Source: DTYU01 sp040756575
GTDB taxonomy: Bacteria; Bacillota; Desulfotomaculia; Desulfotomaculales; Ammonificaceae
Assembly (NCBI GenBank): GCA_040756575.1
Contig: JBFLYP010000006.1
Location: forward strand, 57,811-121,810
Reading direction: 5' to 3'
Length of the DNA stretch: 64,000 nt
Below are positions 50,511-57,850 of this stretch, piece after piece; position 1 is the stretch's first letter; each line of letters opens with the position of its first letter. The translations under genes were made by a program, and so were the position numbers. Under the pieces are notes generated by a model. That model did no database searches. It saw nothing but the letters and a program-made list of their open reading frames with translations, and was not told the origin of the DNA.

Positions 50511-50541
50511 AAACCCGCGAAGCCTTGATTTTCGCGGGTTT
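50511..50541 (-). terminator. Terminator beside the second tRNA-Arg fragment
   Basis: AAACCCGCGAA (50511) and TTCGCGGGTTT (50531), an 11-bp stem followed on the minus strand by TTTTTTAACTC. It sits 14 bp from the tRNA fragment, as at 15163. Confidence 0.8.
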
Positions 50542-50554
50542 GCGCTTGCTCTTA

Positions 50555-50577
50555 TGGTGCGCCCGGCAGGAATCGAA
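50555..50577 (-). other. att site 2: 3' end of a tRNA-Arg gene
   Basis: A second copy of the tRNA-Arg 3' fragment (T-loop through CCA on the minus strand), differing from site 1 at one of 23 positions. It lies 40 bp from the end of the second integrase. Together the two copies would bound element 1 (15.2-50.6 kb) and mark the left end of element 2. Confidence 0.7.
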
Positions 50578-50616
50578 CAATCCGGCCCCCGCGAAAACCC
50601 TCGAATTTCCCGGCTT

Positions 50617-51726
50617 TCAGCCTTCCTGTGAATCCGGTTGCGAATCCAGCAGCTCGGCCAGGGCCTGCCCCCGGCGTATGGGGTGCGCGTACAGGGCTAC
50701 TGTGGTGGCCGGCGTAGAGTGCCCCAGCAGGTCGGCCACGGCGGTCATGGGCACACCCGCGTCCAGCAGGATCGAGGCCGCCGTGTGTCGAAGGTCATGA
50801 ACGCGGATGCGCGGGAGGCCCGCCTTCTTGAGCGCCCGCCGCAGCGTCCGGCGCACGGCGTCCTCTCCCAGGGGCCGGACGCCGTTCCCGAAGACGAGAG
50901 ACCTGTCCAGGTGAAGGGGCGACACCTTCTGCTTTGCCCGCTGCTTCTTCAGGTCCGCCAGCAGGGCCACCGTCTCCGGGTCGAGCTTGATGGTGCGCTC
51001 GGCGGCGGGTGTTTTCGTTTCGTCTCCTTCGGGTTTAAAGCGCCGCTTCCTGGTGTCTATGCCGCGCCTCACAGTTACCGTGCCCTTTTCCAGGTCCACG
51101 TCCTCCCACTTCAGCCCCAGGGCCTCGCCCAGGCGCATCCCGGTGACGGCCAGGAGCCGGAGCACCGGGTAGTGCTTGAGCCCCCGCGCCGCGTCGAGCA
51201 GGGCCTTGAGCTGGGCCACCGTCAGCACCCTGTGCCTCCTGCGCGGCGCCCGCGGCAGGATCAGCCCCTCCGTCGGGTCGGACGGGATGAGGCCCCACGC
51301 CACGGCCTGCCGGAGGGCGGTTTTCAGCGTGCCGATGATCTTGCGCCGGGTCACCGGCGACCCCTGCAGGCCTTCCAGGGCGTCCTGCAGGTCTCCCGCG
51401 GTCAGGCCGTACAGCGGGAGGTGGCCGACGGCGGGAAGGAGCCGCCGGACGTGCCACTCGTAGGTCTCGCCTGTCCTCTCGGTCGCCGCGGTCTTCGCCT
51501 TCGGCAGCCACCGCTTTTCGAGGTACTCGCCCAGGGTGACGGCCGCCTTCTGCGGCCCGCTCACCCGGGGCCGGTGCAGGACCTCCAGTTCGGCAGCCCG
51601 CCTCTGGGCCTGCCCTTTGGTGCCGTGGAACGTCTCGATCAGGTACTTCTTCTTGCCCTCGGCATCCCGCCCCAGGTACACCCGGATCTCGTAGGTGTTC
51701 GGGCCGCGCCTCCTCACGTGTGCCAA
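50617..51726 (-). CDS. Tyrosine integrase of element 2
   Basis: A 369-residue tyrosine recombinase closely matching the element-1 integrase in layout: arm-binding N-terminus (RRRGPNTYEIRVYLGRD), core-binding domain (about 65-150, YEWHVRRLLPAVGHLPLYGL) and catalytic domain. Catalytic residues: Arg in TGMRLGEALGL, His-x-x-Arg in VHDLRHTAAS, His in LGHSTPATT and Tyr in ALYAHPI. It should recombine at the adjacent tRNA-Arg fragment. It is preceded by an excisionase gene. The two integrases are clearly paralogues but not recent duplicates. Confidence 0.93.
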   Translation of the reverse strand: MAHVRRRGPNTYEIRVYLGRDAEGKKKYLIETFHGTKGQAQRRAAELEVLHRPRVSGPQKAAVTLGEYLEKRWLPKAKTAATERTGETYEWHVRRLLPAVGHLPLYGLTAGDLQDALEGLQGSPVTRRKIIGTLKTALRQAVAWGLIPSDPTEGLILPRAPRRRHRVLTVAQLKALLDAARGLKHYPVLRLLAVTGMRLGEALGLKWEDVDLEKGTVTVRRGIDTRKRRFKPEGDETKTPAAERTIKLDPETVALLADLKKQRAKQKVSPLHLDRSLVFGNGVRPLGEDAVRRTLRRALKKAGLPRIRVHDLRHTAASILLDAGVPMTAVADLLGHSTPATTVALYAHPIRRGQALAELLDSQPDSQEG

Positions 51727-51810
51727 GGATCACCGCCTCCTCTCCTATAAAACGGTGAGGGGCGGTCGGGTGTTTGGTTTATCTTCACCCTCCCGCCCCT
51801 GTTTTCCTGC

Positions 51811-51987
51811 CTACGCGCTGTCGCGCATGGCCTTTTCCACGAACTCCCGCAGGGCTTCTTCCGGCACGCGGATGCGGTTCTTCGACAGGCGCAGGGCCTT
51901 GAGCTTGCCTTGGGCCACCAGCTCGTAGACGTAACCCTTCTTGACGCGCAGGATTTTCGCCACCTCTGGCACGGTGTAGAACTGCAC
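51811..51987 (-). CDS. Excisionase/HTH_17 protein of element 2
   Basis: A 58-residue protein: VQFYTVPEVAKILRVKKGYV, then YELVAQGKLKALRLSKNRIR. It is the counterpart of the element-1 protein at 16424. The GTG at 51987 follows GGAGG by 11 bp; another GTG in frame at 51999 overlaps the ribosome site. A terminator hairpin (52021) isolates it from the recombinase gene upstream. Likely the directionality factor for the integrase downstream. Confidence 0.85.
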   Translation of the reverse strand: MQFYTVPEVAKILRVKKGYVYELVAQGKLKALRLSKNRIRVPEEALREFVEKAMRDSA

Positions 51988-52020
51988 GGCGCGAATCACC
52001 TCCTATAAGAAAACGAAAAA

Positions 52021-52040
52021 GCGCGGGATTGAACCCGCGC
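52021..52040 (-). terminator. Intrinsic terminator before the element-2 excisionase
   Basis: GCGCGGG-ATTGAA-CCCGCGC on the plus strand; on the minus strand it is followed by TTTTTCGTTTTC. It corresponds to the terminator at 16635 in element 1. Confidence 0.8.
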
Positions 52041-52105
52041 CCGGTGTCGCAACTTCAACGCCGCCTATGTTGCATCAGTTTCTTCCGTTGCCGCCTATGC
52101 CTCGT

Positions 52106-53059
52106 CTACTCCCACGTCAGCCTCTCCACGGCCCTTTCCAGGTCGGCCCTACCCGGCTTCGTGTAAACCGCCGTGGTGTCGAGCGAGGCGTGCCCGGCCA
52201 GAAGCGCTACCCGGTCCAAGCTCTCCCCCGTGTCCACCAGCATCTTGCAGAAGGTGTGCCGGAGCCTGTGCGGGGTCACATCTACGCCCGCCAGCCTGCC
52301 CAGCTCCCGCAGCCGCTTCTGGGCCGCCCTGGGGGTCATCGGGCCGCCGTCCCTGCCGGGGAACAGCCACCCGCCGGAAACGCCCTCAAGGTATTCGGCC
52401 AGCACTCTCCTGGCCGTGGCGTTCAGCGGCACCTCCCTGCTCTTGCCGCCCTTCCCCTGCCGGACGGCCACGTTCCCCGAACGCTCCCGGATCACCACGT
52501 CCTGCACCTTCAGGTTCACCGCCTCCGACACCCGCAGGCCCGCGTGCAGGAGCAGGGCCAGGAGCGCCCTGTCCCTCGCCGTGCCGTGCCTCTGGGCGGC
52601 CCGCGCCAGGGCCCCCACCTCCCGCCTGGTCAGCCACCTTGGCGGGGTGCGCTCCTGCGGCACTTTCTTCACGCCTTCGGTCGGGTCGCCCTGGACCGCG
52701 CCGGACTCCTTGAGCCAGCCGAAGAAGGCGCGCAGGGCCTCCACGTTCGCGTTCACCGTGGCGGCCTTCCTCCCCCGGTTCAGGAGGTGCCTCCGGTAGT
52801 CGGCCACGTCGATGACCGTCACCGCCGCCGGGTCGAATGCTTCGCCCGTCGTCTCCTCCCACCAGCGGGCGAACCGCCGGGCCGCGCCCAGGTACACTTC
52901 CACGCTCCCGGGCGAGAGGCCCCGCCCCCGCAGGTAGGTTTCAAAGCCGGCGAACACGGCATCTGCCGGTAAAAATTCGCCTTCTCCGGCGGGCCGGATT
53001 GAGCATGCTGAATCGCCGCCCCGGTCGCCGCCGGAGTGCCGGTTTTTTGCCGGTACCAC
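52106..53059 (-). CDS. Second tyrosine recombinase of element 2 (XerC/XerD-like)
   Basis: A 317-residue XerC/D-type recombinase. The core-binding SAM-like domain is about 30-125 (FETYLRGRGLSPGSVEVYLG) and the catalytic domain 140-315 with Arg in HAGLRVSEAVNL, Lys in GKGGKSREVPL, His-x-x-Arg in HRLRHTFCK, His in LAGHASLDTT and Tyr in VYTKPG. It lacks the arm-binding domain of the integrases. It may resolve element multimers or be a second transposition/integration enzyme. The N-terminal 30 residues before the domain are low in conservation, so the real start may be internal. It is directly upstream of the excisionase. Confidence 0.88.
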   Translation of the reverse strand: MVPAKNRHSGGDRGGDSACSIRPAGEGEFLPADAVFAGFETYLRGRGLSPGSVEVYLGAARRFARWWEETTGEAFDPAAVTVIDVADYRRHLLNRGRKAATVNANVEALRAFFGWLKESGAVQGDPTEGVKKVPQERTPPRWLTRREVGALARAAQRHGTARDRALLALLLHAGLRVSEAVNLKVQDVVIRERSGNVAVRQGKGGKSREVPLNATARRVLAEYLEGVSGGWLFPGRDGGPMTPRAAQKRLRELGRLAGVDVTPHRLRHTFCKMLVDTGESLDRVALLAGHASLDTTAVYTKPGRADLERAVERLTWE

Positions 53060-53154
53060 TTTTCCAAAACCCCCTTCCTGCTTTTGCGAACTGAAAAACC
53101 GGCCTTAGTGCCCCCTTCCAGCCGGTGTTTTGCGGCCAGGGGAGCGGTTTTCTT

Positions 53155-53713
53155 TCACAAATTCGATGTTTTGCGAATTAACCCACCTTCCCCTCCAGGC
53201 CGTCCCGCCGCCCTCTCCACCAGCCGCGCCAGGGCCTCGCCCGCGTGCCTTTCCGCCTCGGCCAGTGCCTCCCGGACGGAAAGCCGCCCGGGCCGGTACT
53301 CCCTGGGTTCGAGGCACGCGGCATAGGTCCCTTGTGGGCGGGTAGGCGTCCCTGATATGCCGCCCGCAGCTCGGGCAGGAGACCTCCACCCAGGCCATCT
53401 CGTTTTCGGGCGGCCGCCAGGTCGGGAGGCGCAAAGGCTCCTGTTCTTCTTCCCGTACTTCCCGCGGCCAGAAACGGCCCGAGTCCTTCACCGCGCGGTC
53501 GAATTTCTCCTTGGCATCGGAATTCCAGAAACCGTTGTGCGTCCTGGTGTGGAAGTCGTCGGTGCTGATCCCGCACCCCGGGCACCTGGCGTAGCGGGTG
53601 TAGCCGTCCCACACGAACGCCCGCGGCCCGCCGCAGTAAGGGCACCAGGCGATGCCCTTCTTGGGGTCGGGCTTGAAGTTCTCGGGCGGGCGTGTTAGAC
53701 TCGTGCCAGGCAT
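53155..53713 (-). pseudogene. Zinc-ribbon protein gene with a frameshift near 53325
   Basis: From ATG 53713 the frame encodes a protein with three Cys pairs (WCPYCGG, RCPGCG and VSCPSCGRH) to residue about 128. After YPPT the frame must shift by one base near 53325; the shifted frame continues sensibly as YAACLEPREYRPGRLSVREAL and then AEAERHAGEALARLVERAAG to a TGA at 53155. The unshifted frame becomes Gly/Arg-rich noise. Probably a zinc-binding accessory protein of element 2, disrupted by an indel or a sequencing error. Confidence 0.65.
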
Positions 53714-53777
53714 ACTTTACACCTCCTTTCGCCCCGCCCGCTTCCCGGGCGGGTTTTGCTTCCTGAAAACAGAAAGG

Positions 53778-53795
53778 GCCGGGATTTCTCCCGGC
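53778..53795. terminator. Hairpin between zinc-ribbon genes
   Basis: GCCGGGA-TTTC-TCCCGGC between the minus-strand genes at 53807 and 53713. A weaker version (GGCCGGGATTTTTCTTCCCGACC) lies at about 54104-54126 in the next gap, and a stronger one at 54791-54812. Confidence 0.6.
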
Positions 53796-53806
53796 TCTAC
53801 TCTTTC

Positions 53807-54067
53807 TTAACCGCAAAGGTACAGGTCTCTCAGCCGGAACCAGCCCTTGTAGCCCTCCAACCGGACCATTATCTCGGCTGGCCGACGGCGGTTCCGACGC
53901 GCCTCGGTGACCTCGTAAGTCTCGCGGGTCGGTCCCCATGCCGCGTTGCGCCGGACGCGGCGTCCCACCAACTCGCCGGGGTCCATCTCCGCCATCCGGC
54001 GGCAGGTTGGACACAAGTCTTCATGCCCCTGCCACCGGCCGCAGTTCGGGCACTGCTTGTCCCACAC
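53807..54067 (-). CDS. Small zinc-ribbon protein
   Basis: An 86-residue protein with an N-terminal zinc ribbon (CPNCGRWQGHEDLCPTC, four Cys) and a C-terminal small basic beta domain (GELVGRRVRRNAAWGP, RRRPAEIMVRLEGYKGWFRL). Typical of accessory nucleic-acid-binding proteins on Gram-positive integrative elements. Family not recognised. It has its own ribosome site and is bounded on both sides by hairpins. Confidence 0.65.
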   Translation of the reverse strand: MWDKQCPNCGRWQGHEDLCPTCRRMAEMDPGELVGRRVRRNAAWGPTRETYEVTEARRNRRRPAEIMVRLEGYKGWFRLRDLYLCG

Positions 54068-54155
54068 CGCGCTCCCTCCTCGCCGAAAGGTTTTCTAAGA
54101 AACAGAAAGGCCGGGATTTTTCTTCCCGACCAAACTCTCCTTGCTTCCTTTCCGC

Positions 54156-54455
54156 CTACGCCCTCTTCTCCTGCTCCCTCCTGATCGCCTCCGCGATCCA
54201 GGAGCGCAGGAGGGTCTGGTAGGGTATGTCCTTCTCCTTCGCTATCCGCTTCGCTGCCTCTATCTGCGAGACCCGTAGCCGCAGGGTGACCCGCTTGGTC
54301 TTGGACCGCTCCGCTATCTTCGCGGCCAACTCGGGCGCGAGTTCGATTTCGTCGGGCTCAAGCTGGTCCCAGTAGTCGGCCACGCTGTGGGTGTCCCAAA
54401 ATTCGGCCATCTCCTGCTCGCTCTTAAATTCCGGTATCGCCTTCTCTTCTTTCAC
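54156..54455 (-). CDS. BrnA-like/CopG ribbon-helix-helix antitoxin
   Basis: A 99-residue protein: an acidic N-terminal half (EQEMAEFWDTHSVADYWDQL) and a C-terminal ribbon-helix-helix (TKRVTLRLRVSQIEAAKRIA, then IPYQTLLRSWIAEAIRREQE). The FWDTHSVADYW motif is characteristic of CopG-like antitoxins of BrnT-type toxins. It should bind and neutralise the toxin encoded just upstream and repress the shared promoter at 54755. The genes abut (4-bp gap). It probably stabilises element 2. Confidence 0.85.
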   Translation of the reverse strand: MKEEKAIPEFKSEQEMAEFWDTHSVADYWDQLEPDEIELAPELAAKIAERSKTKRVTLRLRVSQIEAAKRIAKEKDIPYQTLLRSWIAEAIRREQEKRA

Positions 54456-54458
54456 CGC

Positions 54459-54737
54459 TCAGCCCCTCCTCTCGCGGCGGTACAGCCGCCTTTCCTTGTG
54501 ATCCATATCTCGCGCCGTCACCACGTATACCGCACCGCCCGGCCTGTCGGCGTATATCACCGTCAGCAGCCGCCCGGCATCCGTCCTACCTAAAGCTATA
54601 CGGGTGCCACCACGTCCTTTTCGTAAAACCGGTTCGCCGAAGAATACTTCTTCGACTTCTTCCGGTCTCACGCCGTGCCTGGCGATGTGGTTCAGGTTCC
54701 AGGCATCCCATTTAAAACGGGTTATCTTTTTCCTCAA
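54459..54737 (-). CDS. BrnT family toxin (RelE-fold ribonuclease)
   Basis: A protein of about 92 residues with the BrnT pattern ITRFKWDAWNLNHIARHGVR, PEEVEEVFFGEPVL, RIALGRTDAGRLLTVIYADR and VYVVTARDMDHKERRLYRRE. BrnT is a RelE-fold RNase that blocks translation. The frame is open to 54764, but the promoter -10 (54755-54760) lies inside that part, so the start must be further in. I chose TTG 54737, which has GGAGG upstream; a GTG at 54746 is possible. Toxin precedes antitoxin, the usual brnTA order. Confidence 0.85.
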   Translation of the reverse strand: MRKKITRFKWDAWNLNHIARHGVRPEEVEEVFFGEPVLRKGRGGTRIALGRTDAGRLLTVIYADRPGGAVYVVTARDMDHKERRLYRRERRG

Positions 54738-54754
54738 CGGCTCCACCTGCCTCC

Positions 54755-54783
54755 ATCTTACCACTGCGTCTTGCTCTTGTCAA
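54755..54783 (-). promoter_or_regulatory. Sigma-A-type promoter of brnTA
   Basis: TTGACA at 54783-54778 and TAAGAT at 54760-54755 on the minus strand with a 17-bp spacer. It is one of the best consensus promoters in the window. It follows directly after the hairpin at 54791-54812. Confidence 0.8.
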
Positions 54784-54790
54784 TACGAAA

Positions 54791-54812
54791 GGGCCGGGGT
54801 TTCTCCCGGCCC
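54791..54812 (-). terminator. Terminator between the 54816 gene and brnTA
   Basis: GGGCCGGG and CCCGGCCC with a 6-base loop, 4 bp after the stop of the 54816 gene and followed by TTTC on the minus strand. It separates that gene from the brnTA promoter. Confidence 0.75.
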
Positions 54813-54815
54813 ATC

Positions 54816-55052
54816 TCACGCTTTCTGAATGCACCACTCCGGGCACTCCTCCCACCTGGCGGCGGGCACGTCGTGGCCGTACAGCCTGCGCAGGCGGGCG
54901 AGGTCCTTCCTGGTGCGCCGGTAGCGGTACCCGGCGAACTTGCCCAGGAAGAAGGCGGCGTAGACCGGCCTGCCCCACACGTCTTTGCCCGCGGGGACGT
55001 ACCGCCAGATGCCGTTGTCATATTCTTTTCTTGTCACGCCTTTTCTTCTCAC
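54816..55052 (-). CDS. Small basic protein coupled to the ArdC-like gene
   Basis: A 78-residue Arg/Tyr/Trp-rich protein: KEYDNGIWRYVPAGKDVWGR, PVYAAFFLGKFAGYRYRRTR and LRRLYGHDVPAARWEECPEW. No family recognised. The GTG at 55052 overlaps the stop of the ArdC-like gene (GTGA), so translation is coupled. A nucleic-acid-binding or antirestriction accessory role is possible but only inferred from context. Confidence 0.6.
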   Translation of the reverse strand: MRRKGVTRKEYDNGIWRYVPAGKDVWGRPVYAAFFLGKFAGYRYRRTRKDLARLRRLYGHDVPAARWEECPEWCIQKA

Positions 55053-55888
55053 GCCGCCGCACCTCCTTCCTGCCGCTCCTGGACCTCCCAAACCCGCTTC
55101 AGGCACTCCTCCACGTCCGCCAGGACGCGGAAGACGGCCTTCAGCGCCTGCTGCGGGTCCTGGGATGAATAGGTCTTCACGTAATCCCAGGCGTCCCGCA
55201 GGTGGCCCGGCATGCCGAACAGGACGCACATCGTGGCCGCGAACACCTCGGCCACAATCTCCTGCTCGGGTACCTGACCGCCGCGCAGCGGGCGGAAGGT
55301 GTGGTGCACCGCGTGCCCCAGCTCGTGGAACCAGGTCAGCACGTCGTGGCTGTGCAGGACGATCCGCTTCCCGCCGGACCAGGCGTAGAAGCCGTAGCAC
55401 CCTTCCCGCCTGGCGGGCTCGTACCTGATCTCCTGCACGCCGAACGCCCTGGCCACGTCCTGCAGGGGCGGCGGCTCCGGCGGCGCGTAGTCCGGCTCCG
55501 GCAGGGGTTTCCCGCCCGTGTCCTCGTAGCGGAACACGGGGACGTGCCGGAAGCCGACGACTACGGTACGCTCTTCTTCGCGCTCCTCGCCAGTCTCCTC
55601 GTCGATAACCTTTACGGTTTTCTTCTTCGTCACCGGCGCGAAGATGTAGATGGCTCTCGCGCGCTTTTTCACCTGCCGGCCGACCTCCTGCCATTGCCGG
55701 TAACCCCGTGCGTCCTCCGTCCCGGCGGCAAGCATCAGGAGGCGGTTGCCCAGGCTCCACCTGTCGCATGGCCTGGCGGCGCCGTCCTTTGGCCGGATCA
55801 GGGTGCGGGCGATGGCTTCCGGCAGGTCGCCGGACTCGAACATACCAAGCAAGCGGTGCAACGCTTCTCTCGCTCTCTCGGCGTTCAT
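55049..55888 (-). CDS. ArdC-like antirestriction protein (ssDNA-binding domain plus zincin)
   Basis: A 279-residue protein. The N-terminal domain (residues 1-90; NAERAREALHRLLGMFESGD, then WSLGNRLLMLAAGTEDARGY) matches the ArdC N-terminal ssDNA-binding domain. The middle contains a zincin metallopeptidase-like domain with HELGHAVHH near residue 190 and a downstream Glu in EIVAEVFAATM. ArdC proteins protect incoming conjugative DNA from restriction. The ATG at 55888 is chosen because the domain starts there; the frame opens far upstream at 56191 without support. The ribosome site lies in a 13-bp hairpin at 55892-55924. Confidence 0.85.
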   Translation of the reverse strand: MNAERAREALHRLLGMFESGDLPEAIARTLIRPKDGAARPCDRWSLGNRLLMLAAGTEDARGYRQWQEVGRQVKKRARAIYIFAPVTKKKTVKVIDEETGEEREEERTVVVGFRHVPVFRYEDTGGKPLPEPDYAPPEPPPLQDVARAFGVQEIRYEPARREGCYGFYAWSGGKRIVLHSHDVLTWFHELGHAVHHTFRPLRGGQVPEQEIVAEVFAATMCVLFGMPGHLRDAWDYVKTYSSQDPQQALKAVFRVLADVEECLKRVWEVQERQEGGAAA

Positions 55889-55891
55889 GAA

Positions 55892-55924
55892 AACGGGGCG
55901 GGCCTCCGTCCGGCCCGCCCCGTT
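55892..55924 (-). promoter_or_regulatory. 13-bp hairpin covering the ribosome site of the ArdC-like gene
   Basis: AACGGGGCGGGCC (55892) and GGCCCGCCCCGTT (55912). The only GGAGG before the ATG at 55888 straddles the loop and stem, so the folded RNA may hide or reposition the ribosome site. It could also act as a terminator for the RadC gene upstream. Confidence 0.55.
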
Positions 55925-55962
55925 CCCTCCCTTCGTGGAATGGTTTGGGCCGGCACGGCCCG

Positions 55963-56448
55963 CTACAGCAGTCCTTCCTGCCTGAAACTCACGTACCGCC
56001 CGTCGCCAATAACCAGGAAATCCAGCAGTCGGATTCCCAGTATGTCTCCGGCGTACTTGAGCTTCAGGGCCAGATCCCGGTCCTCCCGGCTCGGTGTCGG
56101 GTCCCCGCTCGGGTGGTTGTGCGCCGCGATTATCCCGGCGGCGTTCGCCAGCACCGCGGCCTTGAAGACCTCCCGGGGGTGGACCGTGCAACTGTTCAGC
56201 GTGCCCACCGCGACGACGTGGGCCGCGTTGACCCTGTGCTTCGCGTCCAGGAGCAGGACCACCACGGCCTCCCGGTCCCGGTCCTCCAACAGCGGCCTCA
56301 CGGCCTCGCAGGCGGCCGCGGGGCCGGTGACCGGCGTCGCGTACCCGGCGCGGCCCTCCCTGACCAGCTTTACGCTGACCCAGGAGAAGGACCTGGCCCG
56401 GGATTTGGCCTCGGGCGCGCCGAAAAGCCTTTCCTGCCTCGCCAGCAT
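55963..56448 (-). CDS. RadC-like JAB/MPN domain protein
   Basis: A 161-residue RadC (DUF2466) protein with the JAB1/MPN metalloprotease fold: VVVLLLDAKHRVNAAHVVAV, HPREVFKAAVLANAAGIIAA and the metal site AHNHPSGDPTPSREDRD. The N-terminal helix-hairpin-helix of chromosomal RadC is absent, as in most mobile-element RadC proteins. Its role in DNA repair is doubtful; on conjugative elements it is commonly found near antirestriction genes. It is upstream of the ArdC-like gene on the same strand. Confidence 0.92.
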   Translation of the reverse strand: MLARQERLFGAPEAKSRARSFSWVSVKLVREGRAGYATPVTGPAAACEAVRPLLEDRDREAVVVLLLDAKHRVNAAHVVAVGTLNSCTVHPREVFKAAVLANAAGIIAAHNHPSGDPTPSREDRDLALKLKYAGDILGIRLLDFLVIGDGRYVSFRQEGLL

Positions 56449-56560
56449 GGGCTATCGGGACGGGCCTCTCCCGGCCCGCCCCTGCACCTCCCTTTACGTG
56501 AGTGTGGGCTCGGGCCGGGTTCGGCCCTTATGCTACTCCATGCCGCAAGAAGGCGGGCGG

Positions 56561-57310
56561 TCAAGAAACCGCCCGCACCTTCACGGCGTAAATACCCTTG
56601 TCGAGCCTCTTCCCTTCGACTTCAACGATTCTCCCCGCCGCGCCGCGCAGGACCTCGGCGACTTGGCCCTTGGCGAACACCGCCGTGTGGCCGTTGAAGC
56701 CGGTTTTGCACCAGGCGCGGACGGTGCCGCGGTCGTTCTCCCGCACCTCGAGCACCTTCAGGCGGCAGGTGATCAGCCCCACCTGCGGCCCGTCGTGCGG
56801 GAGCGCGGGCTCGCCCCCCGGATCGCCGGCTGTGAGTTCCGGCGGCAGGGGCGCTTCCTGCGGCTCCGGCTTCGCCTGCCCGTAGGCCACGAGCGCGGCT
56901 TCGGCCAGGTCGGCCCGGCCCGCCTGGAACAGCGATGCCACCAGGTAAACCAGGTTGGCGTCGCTCCGGTGGCGCCGGCCTACGCGCTCGATCTCAACGT
57001 CGAGCGCGTTGACCTCGGCCCGCAGCCGCTCGACCTCGGCCTTTGCGGCCTGGTATTCACGGTTGGCAGCCAGGCGCCGGGCGATCTCGGCCTGGCGGGC
57101 CTGCTCGTTCGGGTACTTCCGCCCGCCGTTGCCGTCGGTTTCCTGGGCTACCTGTCCCGCCACCCTGGCCTCGATCTCCTTCACGGCGTCGAGCGCGCGG
57201 TGCAGGGCGTCCCCGGCGGCCTTGCGGCGGTCAAGCAGGTTGGCCGCGGCGTCGGGTAGTTGGCCTAAACGGGCGCAAACTTCGGTAAGAATCTCACGGA
57301 TTTCTGCCAT
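56561..57310 (-). CDS. Coiled-coil/OB-like accessory protein of element 2
   Basis: A 249-residue protein. Residues 1-165 form a long helical coiled coil (ARRLAANREYQAAKAEVERL, RAEVNALDVEIERVGRRHRS), then a Pro-rich linker, then a C-terminal beta domain (LITCRLKVLEVRENDRGTVR, AVFAKGQVAEVLRGAAGRIV) of OB-like character. The ATG at 57310 starts a proper helix, but a GTG at 57355 has the only good GGGAGG site; a 13-bp hairpin lies between the two. No family recognised. DNA binding or replication accessory role is inferred. Confidence 0.6.
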   Translation of the reverse strand: MAEIREILTEVCARLGQLPDAAANLLDRRKAAGDALHRALDAVKEIEARVAGQVAQETDGNGGRKYPNEQARQAEIARRLAANREYQAAKAEVERLRAEVNALDVEIERVGRRHRSDANLVYLVASLFQAGRADLAEAALVAYGQAKPEPQEAPLPPELTAGDPGGEPALPHDGPQVGLITCRLKVLEVRENDRGTVRAWCKTGFNGHTAVFAKGQVAEVLRGAAGRIVEVEGKRLDKGIYAVKVRAVS

Positions 57311-57317
57311 CTCGCAG

Positions 57318-57349
57318 GGGAAAGCGGGCCCCCGGCGGCCCGCTTTCCC
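57318..57349 (-). promoter_or_regulatory. 13-bp hairpin between ribosome site and ATG
   Basis: GGGAAAGCGGGCC (57318) and GGCCCGCTTTCCC (57337), a perfect 13-bp stem with a 6-base loop. GGGAGG lies on its upstream side on the minus strand and the ATG at 57310 on its downstream side, so folding would bring the ribosome site to the start codon. Alternatively the start is GTG 57355. Confidence 0.55.
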
Positions 57350-57518
57350 AATCACCTCCCGTGATTGAGAGTTTTGCGGGCCGGCTCCGGGCGGCCCAAG
57401 TCTCTAAAAAGAGGCGCCGGCGGAAGGAAAAGCGGTCTTCGTCAGAAGCCTTGATTGCCTCACGCCGGTGCCTTCACCAGGGTGATTACGCCCGGCCTGA
57501 ACCCGGGCCGTACTGTCG

Positions 57519-57619
57519 CCCGCGGTGCCCCGCGATCTTTCAGCGGTGACGCGGGAGGGCCGGTCGCCTGCCTCGCGTGGCCCGGCGGTGCCCCGCACTC
57601 TTCCAGCGGTGTCGCCGGG
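57519..57619. repeat. Two tandem hairpin units, family 1
   Basis: Units at 57519-57555 and 57581-57619 share CGGTGCCCCGC and TTCAGCGGTG/TTCCAGCGGTG. Their closing stems differ but stay paired: CCCGCG/CGCGGG in the first, CCCGGCG/CGCCGGG in the second. The change on both sides suggests selection on RNA or DNA structure. There is no supported ORF in 57356-57937. Confidence 0.65.
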
Positions 57620-57742
57620 CGGTCCGTCTGGTTGCCGCATTGCGATGGCGGCCGGGCAATAAAAAGCAAAAACCCGCACCAAAAAGCACGGGTTTTTACT
57701 CGCAACATTAAACTGCCGTCCGACCCCGGAAAATCCGGGAGG

Positions 57743-57850
57743 CCTTGCCCCGCACGCGCGGGGGAAACGACGCGGCTTTTCGCCGCCTTGCCCGGCTCTG
57801 CGCCGGGGAAAACCTGCGGTCTTTCGACCGCCTTGCCGCCCTCTCCGGGC
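57743..57850 (-). repeat. Three tandem hairpin units of about 44 bp, family 2
   Basis: CCTTGCC recurs at 57743, 57786 and 57831. On the minus strand each unit has a GC hairpin (for example CCCCGGC-GCAGA-GCCGGG), then CAAGG, then a second hairpin closed by a GAAA-type loop (GGTC-GAAA-GACC or GCGGC-GAAAA-GCCGC), then a T-rich end. Stem sequences vary while pairing is kept. No coding sense. The units lie in the gap between genes at 57938 and 57310. Confidence 0.65.

Noticed and set aside
50638..51750. 370-residue plus-strand frame antisense to the integrase
   Set aside because: The integrase has all catalytic motifs; the antisense product is low-complexity Arg/Gly/Pro-rich.
52067..52972. 301-residue plus-strand frame antisense to the Xer-like recombinase
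   Set aside because: Same reason; shadow of a real gene.
55202..57259. 685-residue plus-strand open frame
   Set aside because: It lies antisense to ArdC-like, RadC and 56561 genes, all with recognisable domains and ribosome sites. Long antisense frames are common in GC-rich coding DNA; its sequence shows no domain.
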